From Pseudomonas graminis (lineage in GTDB: Bacteria; Pseudomonadota; Gammaproteobacteria; Pseudomonadales; Pseudomonadaceae): a stretch of DNA of 64,000 bases. The stretch spans positions 1-64,000 of the forward strand of contig NZ_SOCR01000005.1 of the NCBI RefSeq assembly GCF_004364335.1, in the 5' to 3' direction. A program made the translations under genes and the position numbers. The notes under the pieces are model-generated. The model worked only from the letters and a program-made list of their open reading frames with translations. It was not told the DNA's origin and did no database searches. Below, one piece after another: positions 24,113 to 35,388 of the stretch (its first letter is position 1; each line of letters begins with the position of its first letter).

Positions 24113-26512
24113 ATGAAACGCAGCCTTTACGTCGTCATCGCACTGTTGGTGCTCATCGGGGGCGCGGGTGCCTGGTACATCCACGGCAAGCAGCCGGTCC
24201 GCGATGGCGAAATGAGCCTCGCCGGGCTGCAGGCCCCGGTCACCGTGGCTTACGACGAGCGCGGCGTGCCGCATATACGTGCCGATAACCAGGACGATCT
24301 GTACCGCGCACTGGGCTACGTTCACGCCCAGGACCGCCTGTTCCAGATGGAAATCCTGCGCAGGCTGGCGCGTGGGGAGCTGGCTGAAGTTCTCGGCCCC
24401 AAGCTGGTCAACACTGACAAGCTGTTCCGCAGCCTGCGTATCCGCGAGCACGCCGATGCCTACGTCGCGCGCCAGGATAAAGACACGCCGGCGTGGAAGG
24501 CGCTTCAAGCGTATCTGGACGGCATCAATCAATATCAGGCGACCCATCCCAAACCCATCGAGTTCGACGGGCTGGGCATTCGCGAGCGGCCGTTCACCGC
24601 GCAAGACACCCTCAGCGTCGGTGGTTATCTGGCGTACAGCTTCGCTGCGGCGTTTCGCACTGAGCCATTGATGACCTATGTGCGGGATCAACTGGGCCCG
24701 GAATACCTGAAAATCTTCGACATGGGCTGGCAGCCGCAAGGGGGCCTTGGCCAGTCCCCTGCATTGACGAGCAACGACTGGAAAGGCCTCAATGACCTGG
24801 CACTGCTCAGCCAGCAGGCGCTGGAGAAAGCCGGCCTGCCGCAGTTCGAGGGCAGCAATGCCTGGGCGGTGTCCGGCAGCCGCACCCAAAGTGGCAAACC
24901 GCTGCTGGCGGGTGATCCGCACATTCGTTTTTCGGTACCGGCGGTCTGGTACGAAGCGCAGCTCACCGCCCCGGGTTTCGAGCTGTACGGGCATTTTCAG
25001 GCGCTCAACCCCTTCGCTCTGCTCGGCCACAATCTGGATTTCGGCTGGAGCCTGACCATGTTCCAGAACGATGATCTGGACCTGATCGCGGAGAAGACCA
25101 ACCCCGATAATCCCGATCAAGTCTGGTACCACGGCGCCTGGGTGGACATGACCTCCCGCACTGAGCAGATCGAGGTCAGGGGTGAATCTCCCGTCACGCT
25201 TACCCTGCGGCAGTCACCCCACGGTCCGATCGTCAATGACGCGCTGGGTGGTAACGCGGCTCAACAGCCGAGCGGTACGCGGATTGCGATGTGGTGGTCG
25301 TTCCTTGAGTCGGACAACCCGATCCTGCAGGGCTTTTACGAAGCCAACCGCGCCGATACCCTGGACAAGATGCGCAGCGCCGCCGAGAAGATCCAGTCGC
25401 CGGGCCTGAACATCATTTACGCCAACGCCAAGGGCGATATCGGCTGGTGGGCTGCGGCGCAGTTGCCCATGCGGCCTGCGGGGGTGAATCCGACGTTTAT
25501 TCTCGACGGCAGCTCCGAGCAGGGCGACAAGAACGGCTTCTACCCTTTCAGCGCTAACCCGCAGGAAGAAAACCCGGCGCGGGGTTATATCGTCTCGGCG
25601 AACTTCCAGCCGGTGTCGCCGACGGGGATGGAGATTCCGGGCTACTACAATCTTCCCGAGCGCGGTCGCCAACTGGATCGTCAGTTGAGCGATGCCAAGG
25701 TGAAATGGAATCTGGAGAACAGCAAAGCGCTGCAGCTCGGGACCCGGACGGATTACGCCGCGCAGATTCTCACGCCTTTGATTCCGGTGCTGCGGCGCGT
25801 GGTCAGTGAGCCGGAGGAGCACGACTTGCTGGAGCGCATGGCGGCGTGGAACGGTGACTACTCAGTGGATTCGGTGGGGGCGACGCTGTTCAATCAGTTC
25901 CTGTTCAACCTGACCGATGAGGTTTTCCATGACGAGCTGAGCGACGGGCTGTTCACCACGCTGCTGTCGACCCGCCTCATTGACCTGGCGCTGCCACGAC
26001 TGGCCGCTGACGCCGATTCGCCGTGGTGGAACAATCGCCATTCTCGGGAGCCCGAAAGCCGCGACAACACGGTGAAGGTCGCCTGGCATGCTGCGGTCTC
26101 GCATCTGACGTCGCTGTACGGGCAGAACCCTGATGAGTGGAGATGGGGCAAGGCGCACACGCTGACCCACGAACATCCGCTGGGCAAACAGCCGCCGCTG
26201 AACATGCTGTTCAATGTCGGGCCTTTTGCGGCGCCCGGTACCCATGAGGTGCCGAACAACCTGTCCGCGGGCATAGGCCCCGCGCCATGGCCGGTCACTT
26301 ACGGGCCATCGACACGCCGCCTCATCGACTTCGCCGACCCGGCCCACGCACTGGGGATCAACCCGGTGGGCCAGAGCGGCGTGCTGTTCGACAAGCACTA
26401 CGCCGACCAGGCGCAGCGCTACATCAACGGCGAGTACGTGCCAGAGCGGTTCAGCGAAGGGGATGTGGTGGGGAACAGCAAGGAAGTGTTGAAGCTGGTG
26501 CCGGGGCGATAA
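24113..26512 (+). CDS. hacB: Penicillin acylase family protein, probable acyl-homoserine-lactone acylase
   Basis: 799 residues as a self-cleaving Ntn-hydrolase precursor: signal/anchor (residues 5-22), alpha chain, then a beta chain that would start at Ser248 in the diagnostic EGSNAWAVSGSRTQSGKPLL. HIRADNQDDLYRALGYVHAQDRLFQMEILRR and GDPHIRFSVPAVWYEAQL are family hallmarks. The neighbouring spu operon is where I recall P. aeruginosa hacB (PA0305), which hydrolyses AHL amide bonds, so I use that symbol with reserve; other acylases of the family act on different amides. ATG 24113 is chosen; a TTG at 24101 adds four residues. No luxI/luxR gene is in the window. Confidence 0.8.
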   Translation: MKRSLYVVIALLVLIGGAGAWYIHGKQPVRDGEMSLAGLQAPVTVAYDERGVPHIRADNQDDLYRALGYVHAQDRLFQMEILRRLARGELAEVLGPKLVNTDKLFRSLRIREHADAYVARQDKDTPAWKALQAYLDGINQYQATHPKPIEFDGLGIRERPFTAQDTLSVGGYLAYSFAAAFRTEPLMTYVRDQLGPEYLKIFDMGWQPQGGLGQSPALTSNDWKGLNDLALLSQQALEKAGLPQFEGSNAWAVSGSRTQSGKPLLAGDPHIRFSVPAVWYEAQLTAPGFELYGHFQALNPFALLGHNLDFGWSLTMFQNDDLDLIAEKTNPDNPDQVWYHGAWVDMTSRTEQIEVRGESPVTLTLRQSPHGPIVNDALGGNAAQQPSGTRIAMWWSFLESDNPILQGFYEANRADTLDKMRSAAEKIQSPGLNIIYANAKGDIGWWAAAQLPMRPAGVNPTFILDGSSEQGDKNGFYPFSANPQEENPARGYIVSANFQPVSPTGMEIPGYYNLPERGRQLDRQLSDAKVKWNLENSKALQLGTRTDYAAQILTPLIPVLRRVVSEPEEHDLLERMAAWNGDYSVDSVGATLFNQFLFNLTDEVFHDELSDGLFTTLLSTRLIDLALPRLAADADSPWWNNRHSREPESRDNTVKVAWHAAVSHLTSLYGQNPDEWRWGKAHTLTHEHPLGKQPPLNMLFNVGPFAAPGTHEVPNNLSAGIGPAPWPVTYGPSTRRLIDFADPAHALGINPVGQSGVLFDKHYADQAQRYINGEYVPERFSEGDVVGNSKEVLKLVPGR

Positions 26513-26531
26513 CACCGGCAGATCCTATTGA

Positions 26532-26640
26532 TGATCGTTCCCACGCTCCGCGTGGGGATGCCGCCCGGGACGCTCCGCGTCAATCGCTGTGACGCGGAGC
26601 GTCAGGAGATGCATTCCCACGCAGAGCGTGGGAACGATCA
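26532..26640. repeat. Nested long palindrome
   Basis: The outer arms TGATCGTTCCCACGCT (26532-26547) and AGCGTGGGAACGATCA (26625-26640) are perfect. Inner arms GACGCTCCGCGTCA (26569-26582) and TGACGCGGAGCGTC (26590-26603) form a second stem. This resembles a known Pseudomonas intergenic repeat and can end the acylase transcript. Confidence 0.85.
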
Positions 26641-26658
26641 ACGGTCGGTATCAGGCCC

Positions 26659-26754
26659 GTAGGAGCCGGCTGGCTGGCGAATGCATTGGACCAGACAACG
26701 CAGCGTTTAATGATCAACCGCGTTCGCCAGCAAGCCGGCTCCTACAGAGGAATG
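26659..26754. repeat. REPIN, family B
   Basis: The arms GTAGGAGCCGGCTGGCTGGC and GCCAGCAAGCCGGCTCCTAC lie in inverted orientation, 18 bp beyond the nested palindrome. Confidence 0.85.
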
Positions 26755-26781
26755 CATCCGTCCAGTGAGAGTGAACTCGAC

Positions 26782-26873
26782 TGTGGGACCGGCTTTAGCC
26801 GGGAAGGCGTCTGGCGTTACACCGCAGATCTATAGCGCACGCACTGGCCTCTTCCCGGCTGAAGCCGGTCCTG
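26782..26873. repeat. REPIN, family C (GACCGGCTTTAGCCGGGAAGG type)
   Basis: Arms GGGACCGGCTTTAGCCGGGA and TTCCCGGCTGAAGCCGGTCC. The loop (GCGTTACACCGCAGATCTAT) recurs in inverted orientation at 49016-49103, showing that the whole unit and not only the arms is repeated. Confidence 0.85.
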
Positions 26874-26888
26874 TCAATCAAGCCGGAT

Positions 26889-27779
26889 TCAAACCGACTC
26901 CGCCACCTTTGCACGGCGCAGGTCCGGCTGTTTCCAGCCGTCGGCCGCGGCTTCTTCGATGGCTTGCTGGATCGCGCGTTTGCGGTTGTTTTCCGTGCGG
27001 CGGCTGAAGAACCACACCAGGAAGGTCGCAATCGAGACCGCCAACAGAATCAAGCTGGCAATCGCGTTGATCTCAGGCTTCACGCCCAGGCGCACCGCCG
27101 AGAACACTTCCATGGGCAGGGTCGTCGAGCCCGGGCCGGAGACGAAACTCGCCAGCACCAGGTCGTCCAGCGACAGCGCAAAGGACATCATCGCCCCCGC
27201 CGCCAGCGATGGCGCGATCATCGGGATGGTGATCAAAAAGAACACCTTCCACGGCCGCGCACCCAGGTCCATTGCCGCCTCTTCGATGGACATGTCCAGC
27301 TCGCGCAGACGGGCCGACACCACCACCGCCACATAGGCCGCACAGAACGTCGTGTGAGCGATCCAGATGGTGACGATGCCGCGCTCCTCGGGCCAGCCGA
27401 GCAACTGCGCCATCGCCACGAACAGCAGTAACAGCGACAGACCGGTGATCACTTCAGGCATCACCAGTGGCGCGGTGACCAGGCCGCCAAAGAACGTCTT
27501 GCCCTTGAAGCGGGTGATGCGCGTCAGCACGAAGGCCGCCATCGTACCCAGCGCCACTGCAGCGATCGATGTGTAGAGGGCGATTTCCAACGAGCGCATA
27601 ACCGCACTCATCAGCTGGGTGTTGTCGAGCAGGCCGACGTACCACTTCACCGACCAGCCGCCCCAGACCGTCACCAGCTTGGAGGCGTTGAACGAGTAGA
27701 TCACCAGAATGACCATGGGCGCGTAGATGAAGATCAGGCCCAGTACCAACATCAGGTTCGAGAATCGGAAGCCTCTCAT
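26889..27779 (-). CDS. spuH: Polyamine ABC transporter permease (SpuH/PotI)
   Basis: 296 residues, BPD_transp_1 family, with six membrane helices beginning at FSNLMLVLGLIFIYAPMVILVIYSF. The cytoplasmic EAA loop is SIEEAAMDLGARPWKVFFLITIPMIAPSLAAG (about 165-196), which docks onto SpuF. A long polar C-terminal tail (RRTENNRKRAIQQAIEEAAADGWKQ) follows the last helix. The ATG overlaps the spuG stop by four bases (27776-27779). It is the last gene of the spu operon. The P. aeruginosa spuDEFGH system imports putrescine and spermidine. Confidence 0.92.
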   Translation of the reverse strand: MRGFRFSNLMLVLGLIFIYAPMVILVIYSFNASKLVTVWGGWSVKWYVGLLDNTQLMSAVMRSLEIALYTSIAAVALGTMAAFVLTRITRFKGKTFFGGLVTAPLVMPEVITGLSLLLLFVAMAQLLGWPEERGIVTIWIAHTTFCAAYVAVVVSARLRELDMSIEEAAMDLGARPWKVFFLITIPMIAPSLAAGAMMSFALSLDDLVLASFVSGPGSTTLPMEVFSAVRLGVKPEINAIASLILLAVSIATFLVWFFSRRTENNRKRAIQQAIEEAAADGWKQPDLRRAKVAESV

Positions 27780-28696
27780 GCCTTGCCCTCCAGCTCTTTA
27801 GCCTGACTGCGGTTGAACAGAATGATCGGCACGATGAGGATCAACAGCATCACCACCGCCAGCGACGACGCTACCGGCCAGTCGCGGTTGTTGAAGAATT
27901 CCTGCCAGAGCACTTTACCGATCATCAGCGTCTCGGGGCCGCCCAGCAGTTCCGGGATGACGAACTCGCCCACCACCGGAATGAACACCAGCATGCAGCC
28001 GGCGATAATGCCGTTCTTGGACAGCGGCACGGTGATTTTCCAGAAGCTGTTGAAGGTGCTCGAACCCAGGTCCGATGCGGCTTCCAGCAAACTCTGGTCG
28101 TGCTTCACCAGATTCGCGTACAGCGGCAGGATCATGAACGGCAGATACGAATAGACCACGCCGATGTAAACCGCGAGGTTGGTGTTGAGGATCTGCAACG
28201 GCTCGCTGATCACGCCCAGCCACATGAGGAAAGCGTTGAGCAGGCCGTTGTTGCTGAGGATGCCCATCCACGCGTAGACGCGGATCAGGATCGCGGTCCA
28301 GGTCGGCATCATGATCAGCAGCAACAGCACCGTCTGCATTTCTTTGCGGGCGATGGAGATGCCGTAAGCCATCGGATAGCCAATCAACAGGCACAGCACG
28401 GTGCTGATGAACGCCATCTTCAACGAGCCGAGATACGCCGAGATGTACAGATCGTCACTGGTCAGCAGCGCGTAGTTGGCGAAGTTGAGCACGATGTCGA
28501 GCTTCTGCTCGACGAAGGTGAAGATCTCGGTGTACGGCGGAATCGCCACGTCCGCTTCAGCGAAACTGATCTTGATGACGATCAGAAACGGCAGCGCGAA
28601 AAACAGAAACAGCCACAGGAACGGCACGCCGATAACGGCCTGGCGTCCGGTGGGTTTTATTCGATTGAAAGCCCGTTTTATCTTTCGGATTTTCAT
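27776..28696 (-). CDS. spuG: Polyamine ABC transporter permease (SpuG/PotH)
   Basis: 306 residues from ATG 28694-28696 (MKIRKIKRAFNRIKPTGRQ), which overlaps the spuF stop as ATGA; an upstream frame extension to 28729 would lie inside spuF. It is a six-helix BPD_transp_1 permease starting GVPFLWLFLFFALPFLIVIKISF, with EAA motif LLEAASDLGSSTFNSFWKITVPLSKNGIIAG. It forms the membrane channel with SpuH. The overlaps on both sides imply tight translational coupling across spuFGH. Confidence 0.92.
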   Translation of the reverse strand: MKIRKIKRAFNRIKPTGRQAVIGVPFLWLFLFFALPFLIVIKISFAEADVAIPPYTEIFTFVEQKLDIVLNFANYALLTSDDLYISAYLGSLKMAFISTVLCLLIGYPMAYGISIARKEMQTVLLLLIMMPTWTAILIRVYAWMGILSNNGLLNAFLMWLGVISEPLQILNTNLAVYIGVVYSYLPFMILPLYANLVKHDQSLLEAASDLGSSTFNSFWKITVPLSKNGIIAGCMLVFIPVVGEFVIPELLGGPETLMIGKVLWQEFFNNRDWPVASSLAVVMLLILIVPIILFNRSQAKELEGKA

Positions 28697-29835
28697 GAGC
28701 GCAATACCACGCCGCTGTCGTCTTCCCACCAGACGAAGACTTCGTCGTCCCAGGTCGGTCGCGTGCCCTGACGTTCGGCGTTGGCGACAAACGATTGCAC
28801 CAGCTTGCCCGACGGCAGCTTCACGTAGAACACCGAGTGACCGCCTAGATAGGCGATGTCGTGAACCTTGCCGCGAGACCAGTTGTGTTCGAACGACGGC
28901 TGTTCGGTGGTCACCAGCAGTTTTTCGGGACGCAGCGCGTAGGTGATGCGCTTGTCTTCCACCGACGTGGTGACGCCGTGACCGACGTAGATCTTGCGTT
29001 CGAGCTCAGGACTGCTGATCAGCGCGTGGCCTTCCATGTCCTCAATGACGTCACCGTCGAACAGGTTAACGTTGCCGATGAACTCGCACACCAGGCGGCT
29101 GGTGGGCGTTTCGTAGATATCGATCGGGCTGCCGATCTGTGCGATCCAGCCCAGGTGCATGATCGCAATGCGCTCGGCCATGGTCATGGCCTCTTCCTGG
29201 TCGTGGGTCACCATCACGCAGGTCACGCCGACGCGCTCGATGATTTCCACCAGCTCCAGTTGCATCTGCGAACGCAGTTTTTTATCCAGTGCGCCCATGG
29301 GTTCGTCGAGCAATAGCAGCTTCGGCTTCTTCGCCAGCGAACGCGCCAGGGCCACACGCTGACGCTGGCCGCCGGACAACTGATGGGGCTTGCGCTTGGC
29401 GTACTGGGTCATCTGCACCAGCTTGAGCATCTCGGCCACGCGGGCCTCGACTTCGGCCTTGGGCAGCTTGTCCTGCTTGAGGCCGAAGGCGATGTTGTCC
29501 GCCACGGTCATGTGCGGAAACAGCGCGTAGGACTGGAACATCATGTTGATAGGACGTTCGTACGGCGGCATGTCGGTGATGTCGACGCCGTCGAGGTAAA
29601 TGCGCCCTTCGGTCGGGCGTTCGAAGCCGGCGAGCATGCGCAGCAGGGTGGATTTCCCCGAGCCGGAGCCGCCCAGCAGGGCGAAGATTTCACCCTTGTT
29701 GATCTGCAGAGACACGTCGTCCACAGCAATCGTCTCATCGAACTTCTTCGTGACCCGATCGATTTTGACCAGCACCTGTTTCGGTTGCTGACCACCCTCA
29801 AGGGATTTCTTGTAGGCGCCGGAGGCAACTGCCAT
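28693..29835 (-). CDS. spuF: Polyamine ABC transporter ATP-binding protein (SpuF/PotG)
   Basis: 380 residues. Walker A is GGSGSGKST (about 56-64), Q-loop MMFQSYALFPHMTV, signature LSGGQRQRVALARSL, Walker B LLLLDEPMGALD and switch His VTHDQEEAM. A C-terminal TOBE domain (YALRPEKLLVTTE) is typical of PotA/PotG-type ATPases. The start at MAVASGAYKK (29833-29835) follows GGGAG with 9-base spacing. It follows an intergenic terminator-like hairpin after spuE, which may lower its expression relative to the binding protein. Confidence 0.93.
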   Translation of the reverse strand: MAVASGAYKKSLEGGQQPKQVLVKIDRVTKKFDETIAVDDVSLQINKGEIFALLGGSGSGKSTLLRMLAGFERPTEGRIYLDGVDITDMPPYERPINMMFQSYALFPHMTVADNIAFGLKQDKLPKAEVEARVAEMLKLVQMTQYAKRKPHQLSGGQRQRVALARSLAKKPKLLLLDEPMGALDKKLRSQMQLELVEIIERVGVTCVMVTHDQEEAMTMAERIAIMHLGWIAQIGSPIDIYETPTSRLVCEFIGNVNLFDGDVIEDMEGHALISSPELERKIYVGHGVTTSVEDKRITYALRPEKLLVTTEQPSFEHNWSRGKVHDIAYLGGHSVFYVKLPSGKLVQSFVANAERQGTRPTWDDEVFVWWEDDSGVVLRS

Positions 29836-29853
29836 GGGTGAAACTCCCAACTG

Positions 29854-29884
29854 TTTTTGCGCCCGGCCAATGCGGCCGGGCGCC
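29854..29884 (-). terminator. Intra-operon terminator/attenuator between spuE and spuF
   Basis: On the minus strand GGCGCCCGGCC-GCAT-GGCCGGGCGC is followed by only a run of A on this strand's continuation before CAGTTGGG; the T tract lies on the + side. The strong stem right after spuE most likely protects the spuE 3' end or attenuates read-through; a classical U-tract terminator toward spuF is not seen. Confidence 0.5.
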
Positions 29885-29891
29885 AAGGTCT

Positions 29892-31001
<1,110 letters not shown>

Positions 31002-31132
31002 TTAGTAGGTGGGCCTGTTGCCCGTACCGATGACAGTAACGACTGCCTGTGACCCATCCGGCGCGCAACTTACCTTCGATAAACCCTTCTCGCAAAAAAA
31101 CTTTTTGTGAATGCCATCTCGAAGCGTGAACG

Positions 31133-31220
31133 GTAGGAGCGCGCTTGCCCGCGATGACTTGGCCACATACGACACTGATGTCGGCCCATACACCGTAATC
31201 GCGGGCAAGTGCGCTCCTGC
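31133..31220. repeat. REPIN, family A, between spuD and spuE
   Basis: The inverted arms GTAGGAGCGCGCTTGCCCGC and GCGGGCAAGTGCGCTCCTGC lie within the 270-bp spacer. Inside an operon such stems usually stabilise the upstream message, which would favour spuD transcripts. Confidence 0.85.
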
Positions 31221-31256
31221 AGGATGCGTCGTACGGGACGACGCACCCGATCAGGC

Positions 31257-32426
<1,170 letters not shown>

Positions 32427-33791
32427 TCAGCCCTGCAATGACTCAAACGTCAGGTCCAGGCACTTGCGCGCCTTTTCAATCAGCTCGTCGATTTCGGCGA
32501 AAGTAATCACCAGCGGCGGCGAGATGATCATGGTGTCGCCCACGGCCCGCATGATCAGGCCATTGTTGAAGCAAAAAGTGCGGCAAATCATGCCTGCGCC
32601 TTTGCCGACATAACGCTCGCGAGTGGTCTTGTCTTTCACCAGTTCGATGGCGCCCAGCATGCCGACGCCCCGCACTTCACCCACCAGCGGGTGATCGCTC
32701 AGTTCGCGCAGACGCTTTTGCAAATAGGGTGCCGTTTCGGCCTTCACCCGTTCGACGATCTTTTCTTCACTCAGAATGCGAATGTTCTCCAGACCCACCG
32801 CTGCCGCCACCGGGTGACCGGAGTAGGTGAAGCCGTGGTTGAAGTCGCCGCCCTCGTTCAACACCTTGACCACTTCGTCGCGCACGATGACGCCACCCAT
32901 GGGGATGTAGCCCGAGGTCAGGCCTTTGGCAATGGTCATGAGGTCAGGCTTGAGGTCGTAGAAGTCGCTGCCGAACCATTCGCCGGTGCGACCAAAGCCA
33001 CAGATGACTTCATCGGCCACAAAGAGGATGTCGTATTTGGCGAGGATCTCTTTGATCTTCGGCCAGTAGGTGTCGGGCGGAACGATGACACCGCCGGCGC
33101 CCTGAATCGGCTCGGCGATGAACGCGCCGACGTTGTCCACCCCCAGTTCGAGAATCTTCTTCTCCAGCTGTTCGGCCGCCCAGACGCCGAACTCGTCAGG
33201 CGTCATGTCGCCGCCTTCACCAAACCAGTAAGGCTGCGGGATGTGCACGATGCCCGGAATCGGCAAATCGCCCTGCTCGTGCATATAGGTCATGCCGCCC
33301 AGGCTCGCGCCGGCGACGGTCGAACCGTGGTAACCGTTGACGCGGCTGATGATGACCTTCTTGCTTGGCTGGCCCTTGATCGCCCAGTAGTGACGCACGA
33401 GCCGCAGCACCGTGTCGTTGCCTTCGGAGCCCGAACCGGTGAAGAACACGTGGTTCATGCCCTCGGGGGCGATGTCGGAAATGGCCTTTGCCAGTTGCAG
33501 TGCCGGCGGGTGAGCCGTCTGGAAGAACAGGTTGTAATACGGCAGTTCGCGCATCTGTTTGCTGGCCGCGTCGGCCAGTTCTTCGCGACCGTAACCGATG
33601 GCGACACACCAGAGCCCGGCCATGCCGTCGAGGATCTTGTTGCCTTCGCTGTCCCAGAGGTAAACGCCCTTGGCGTGGGTGATGATGCGCGGGCCTTTCT
33701 CTTTCAGCTGTTTGAAGTCGCTGAACGGCGCCAGGTGATGATCACTGCTGAGGGCTTGCCATTCGCGGGTTTGCGGGTTGTTGGAACTCAT
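32427..33791 (-). CDS. spuC: Putrescine/polyamine:pyruvate aminotransferase
   Basis: 454 residues, class-III PLP aminotransferase. Cofactor segments are TGSGSEGNDTVLRLVRHYW, VNGYHGSTVAGASLGG, AEPIQGAGGVIVPP, FVADEVICGFGRTG and the Schiff-base Lys in LMTIAKGLTSGYIPMGG. It transfers the terminal amine of putrescine, cadaverine or their relatives to pyruvate, giving 4-aminobutanal. ATG 33789-33791 follows TGGAG 8 bases upstream. It is cytoplasmic, between spuB and spuD in the operon, so uptake and catabolism are co-expressed. Confidence 0.94.
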   Translation of the reverse strand: MSSNNPQTREWQALSSDHHLAPFSDFKQLKEKGPRIITHAKGVYLWDSEGNKILDGMAGLWCVAIGYGREELADAASKQMRELPYYNLFFQTAHPPALQLAKAISDIAPEGMNHVFFTGSGSEGNDTVLRLVRHYWAIKGQPSKKVIISRVNGYHGSTVAGASLGGMTYMHEQGDLPIPGIVHIPQPYWFGEGGDMTPDEFGVWAAEQLEKKILELGVDNVGAFIAEPIQGAGGVIVPPDTYWPKIKEILAKYDILFVADEVICGFGRTGEWFGSDFYDLKPDLMTIAKGLTSGYIPMGGVIVRDEVVKVLNEGGDFNHGFTYSGHPVAAAVGLENIRILSEEKIVERVKAETAPYLQKRLRELSDHPLVGEVRGVGMLGAIELVKDKTTRERYVGKGAGMICRTFCFNNGLIMRAVGDTMIISPPLVITFAEIDELIEKARKCLDLTFESLQG

Positions 33792-33883
33792 GAATCACTC
33801 CATTGTGGTATCGCGTGTGGGGCGCCGTCGATCCGCTCGCGATCCACTCGAATCTGGCTCGGATCTGGCGACGCCCCGTGACG

Positions 33884-35242
33884 TCAGACGGCAAAGAGCA
33901 GGAATTCCCGCTCCCACGAACTGATCACACGCTTGAAGTTTTCGTGCTCGGCGCGCTTGACCGCGACGTAGCCGGTGATGAATTTCTTGCCGAGGTACTT
34001 CTCGACCGTCTTGCTGTTTTCCATGCGCTCCAGCGCGTCCTCAATGGTCAATGGCAGGCGGAGGTTGCGGCGTTCGTAACCACGGCCAACCACGGGGGCG
34101 CTGGGGTTCAGGCCCTCGACCATGCCGATGAAACCGCACAACAGGCTGGCGGCGATGGCCAGATACGGGTTGGCATCGGCACCGGGCAGACGGTTTTCCA
34201 CGCGACGGTTCTGCGGGCCGGCATCCGGCACGCGCAGGCCAACGGTGCGGTTTTCTTCGCCCCACTCCACGTTCACCGGCGCTGAGGTGTCCGGCAGGAA
34301 GCGGCGGAACGAGTTGACGTTGGGCGCGAACAGCGGCAACAGCTCGGGGATCAGCTTTTGCAGACCGCCGATGTGTTGCAGGAACAGCTGACTCATCGTG
34401 CCGTCTTCATTGGAGAAGATGTTCTTGCCGGTCTCGATGTCGATGATGCTCTGGTGCAGGTGCATGGCGCTGCCGGGCTCGCCGGTCATGGGCTTGGCCA
34501 TGAAGGTCGCGGCCACATCGTGCTTGAGGGCGGCTTCGCGCATGGTGCGCTTGAACACCAGAATCTGGTCCGCCAGAGACAGCGCGTCGCCGTGACGGAA
34601 GTTGATCTCCATCTGCGCGGTGCCGTCTTCGTGAATCAGCGTGTCCAGGTCGAGGTTCTGCAGTTCGCACCAGTCGTAGACGTCTTCGAACAGGGGGTCG
34701 AATTCGTTGGCGGCTTCGATGGAGAACGACTGACGACCGGTTTCCGGACGACCCGAGCGACCCACCGGTGGCTGCAGCGGGTAGTCGGGGTCGTCACTGC
34801 GCTTGGTCAGATAGAACTCCATCTCCGGCGCCACGATCGGCTGCCAGCCTTGATCGGCATAGAGCTTGAGGACTTTCTTGAGGACGTTGCGCGGGGACAG
34901 CTCGATGGGGTTGCCTTGCTTGTCGTAGGTGTCGTGAATCACCTGCGCAGTCGGCTCGATGGCCCAGGGCACCAGAAACACCGCGCTCTGGTCAGGACGG
35001 CAGAACATGTCGATGTCTGCAGGGTCCAGCAATTCGTAGTAGATGTCGTCTTCGACGTAATCGCCCGTTACGGTCTGGAGCAGTACGCTTTCCGGCAAGC
35101 GCATGCCCTTTTCAGCAATGAACTTGTTGGTCGGTGAAATCTTGCCCCGTGTGATACCGGTGAGGTCGGCGATCATGCATTCGACTTCGGTAATCCTGTG
35201 TTCTTTCAACCAATCGGTGAGCTGGTCGAGGTTGGTACTCAT
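33884..35242 (-). CDS. spuB: Gamma-glutamylpolyamine synthetase (glutamine-synthetase-like)
   Basis: 452 residues with the glutamine synthetase N-terminal beta-grasp (ECMIADLTGITRGKISPTNKF) and catalytic domain (VAPEMEFYLTKRS, DGTAQMEINFRHGDAL, TFMAKPMTGEPGSAMHLHQS, NVNSFRRF, NRTVGLRVP, ENRLPGADANPYLAIAASL). It lacks the Tyr-adenylylation region of true GlnA and belongs to the PuuA/SpuB branch, which ligates glutamate to polyamines. A second paralogue (spuI) lies divergently upstream. The gene that normally precedes it, spuA, is only a remnant here. Confidence 0.92.
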   Translation of the reverse strand: MSTNLDQLTDWLKEHRITEVECMIADLTGITRGKISPTNKFIAEKGMRLPESVLLQTVTGDYVEDDIYYELLDPADIDMFCRPDQSAVFLVPWAIEPTAQVIHDTYDKQGNPIELSPRNVLKKVLKLYADQGWQPIVAPEMEFYLTKRSDDPDYPLQPPVGRSGRPETGRQSFSIEAANEFDPLFEDVYDWCELQNLDLDTLIHEDGTAQMEINFRHGDALSLADQILVFKRTMREAALKHDVAATFMAKPMTGEPGSAMHLHQSIIDIETGKNIFSNEDGTMSQLFLQHIGGLQKLIPELLPLFAPNVNSFRRFLPDTSAPVNVEWGEENRTVGLRVPDAGPQNRRVENRLPGADANPYLAIAASLLCGFIGMVEGLNPSAPVVGRGYERRNLRLPLTIEDALERMENSKTVEKYLGKKFITGYVAVKRAEHENFKRVISSWEREFLLFAV

Positions 35243-35350
35243 AAATACCTCAGGGTTTTAATTCCTGGTCGCCGTCATGGCGGTCAGGCGTTCTTTGAAG
35301 CGCTGGCGTTACGGTCCTGCTCGTTTTCAGCAGGCATCGTCTAATGTACC

Positions 35351-35379
35351 GGCCCCTTCCCGGCTGAAGCCGGTCCTAC
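35351..35379. repeat. Single REP, family C
   Basis: CTTCCCGGCTGAAGCCGGTC is within this arm. It lies between spuB and the spuA remnant, at the place where most of spuA would be expected, and may mark the deletion junction. Confidence 0.75.
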
Positions 35380-35388
35380 AATCGCCAA

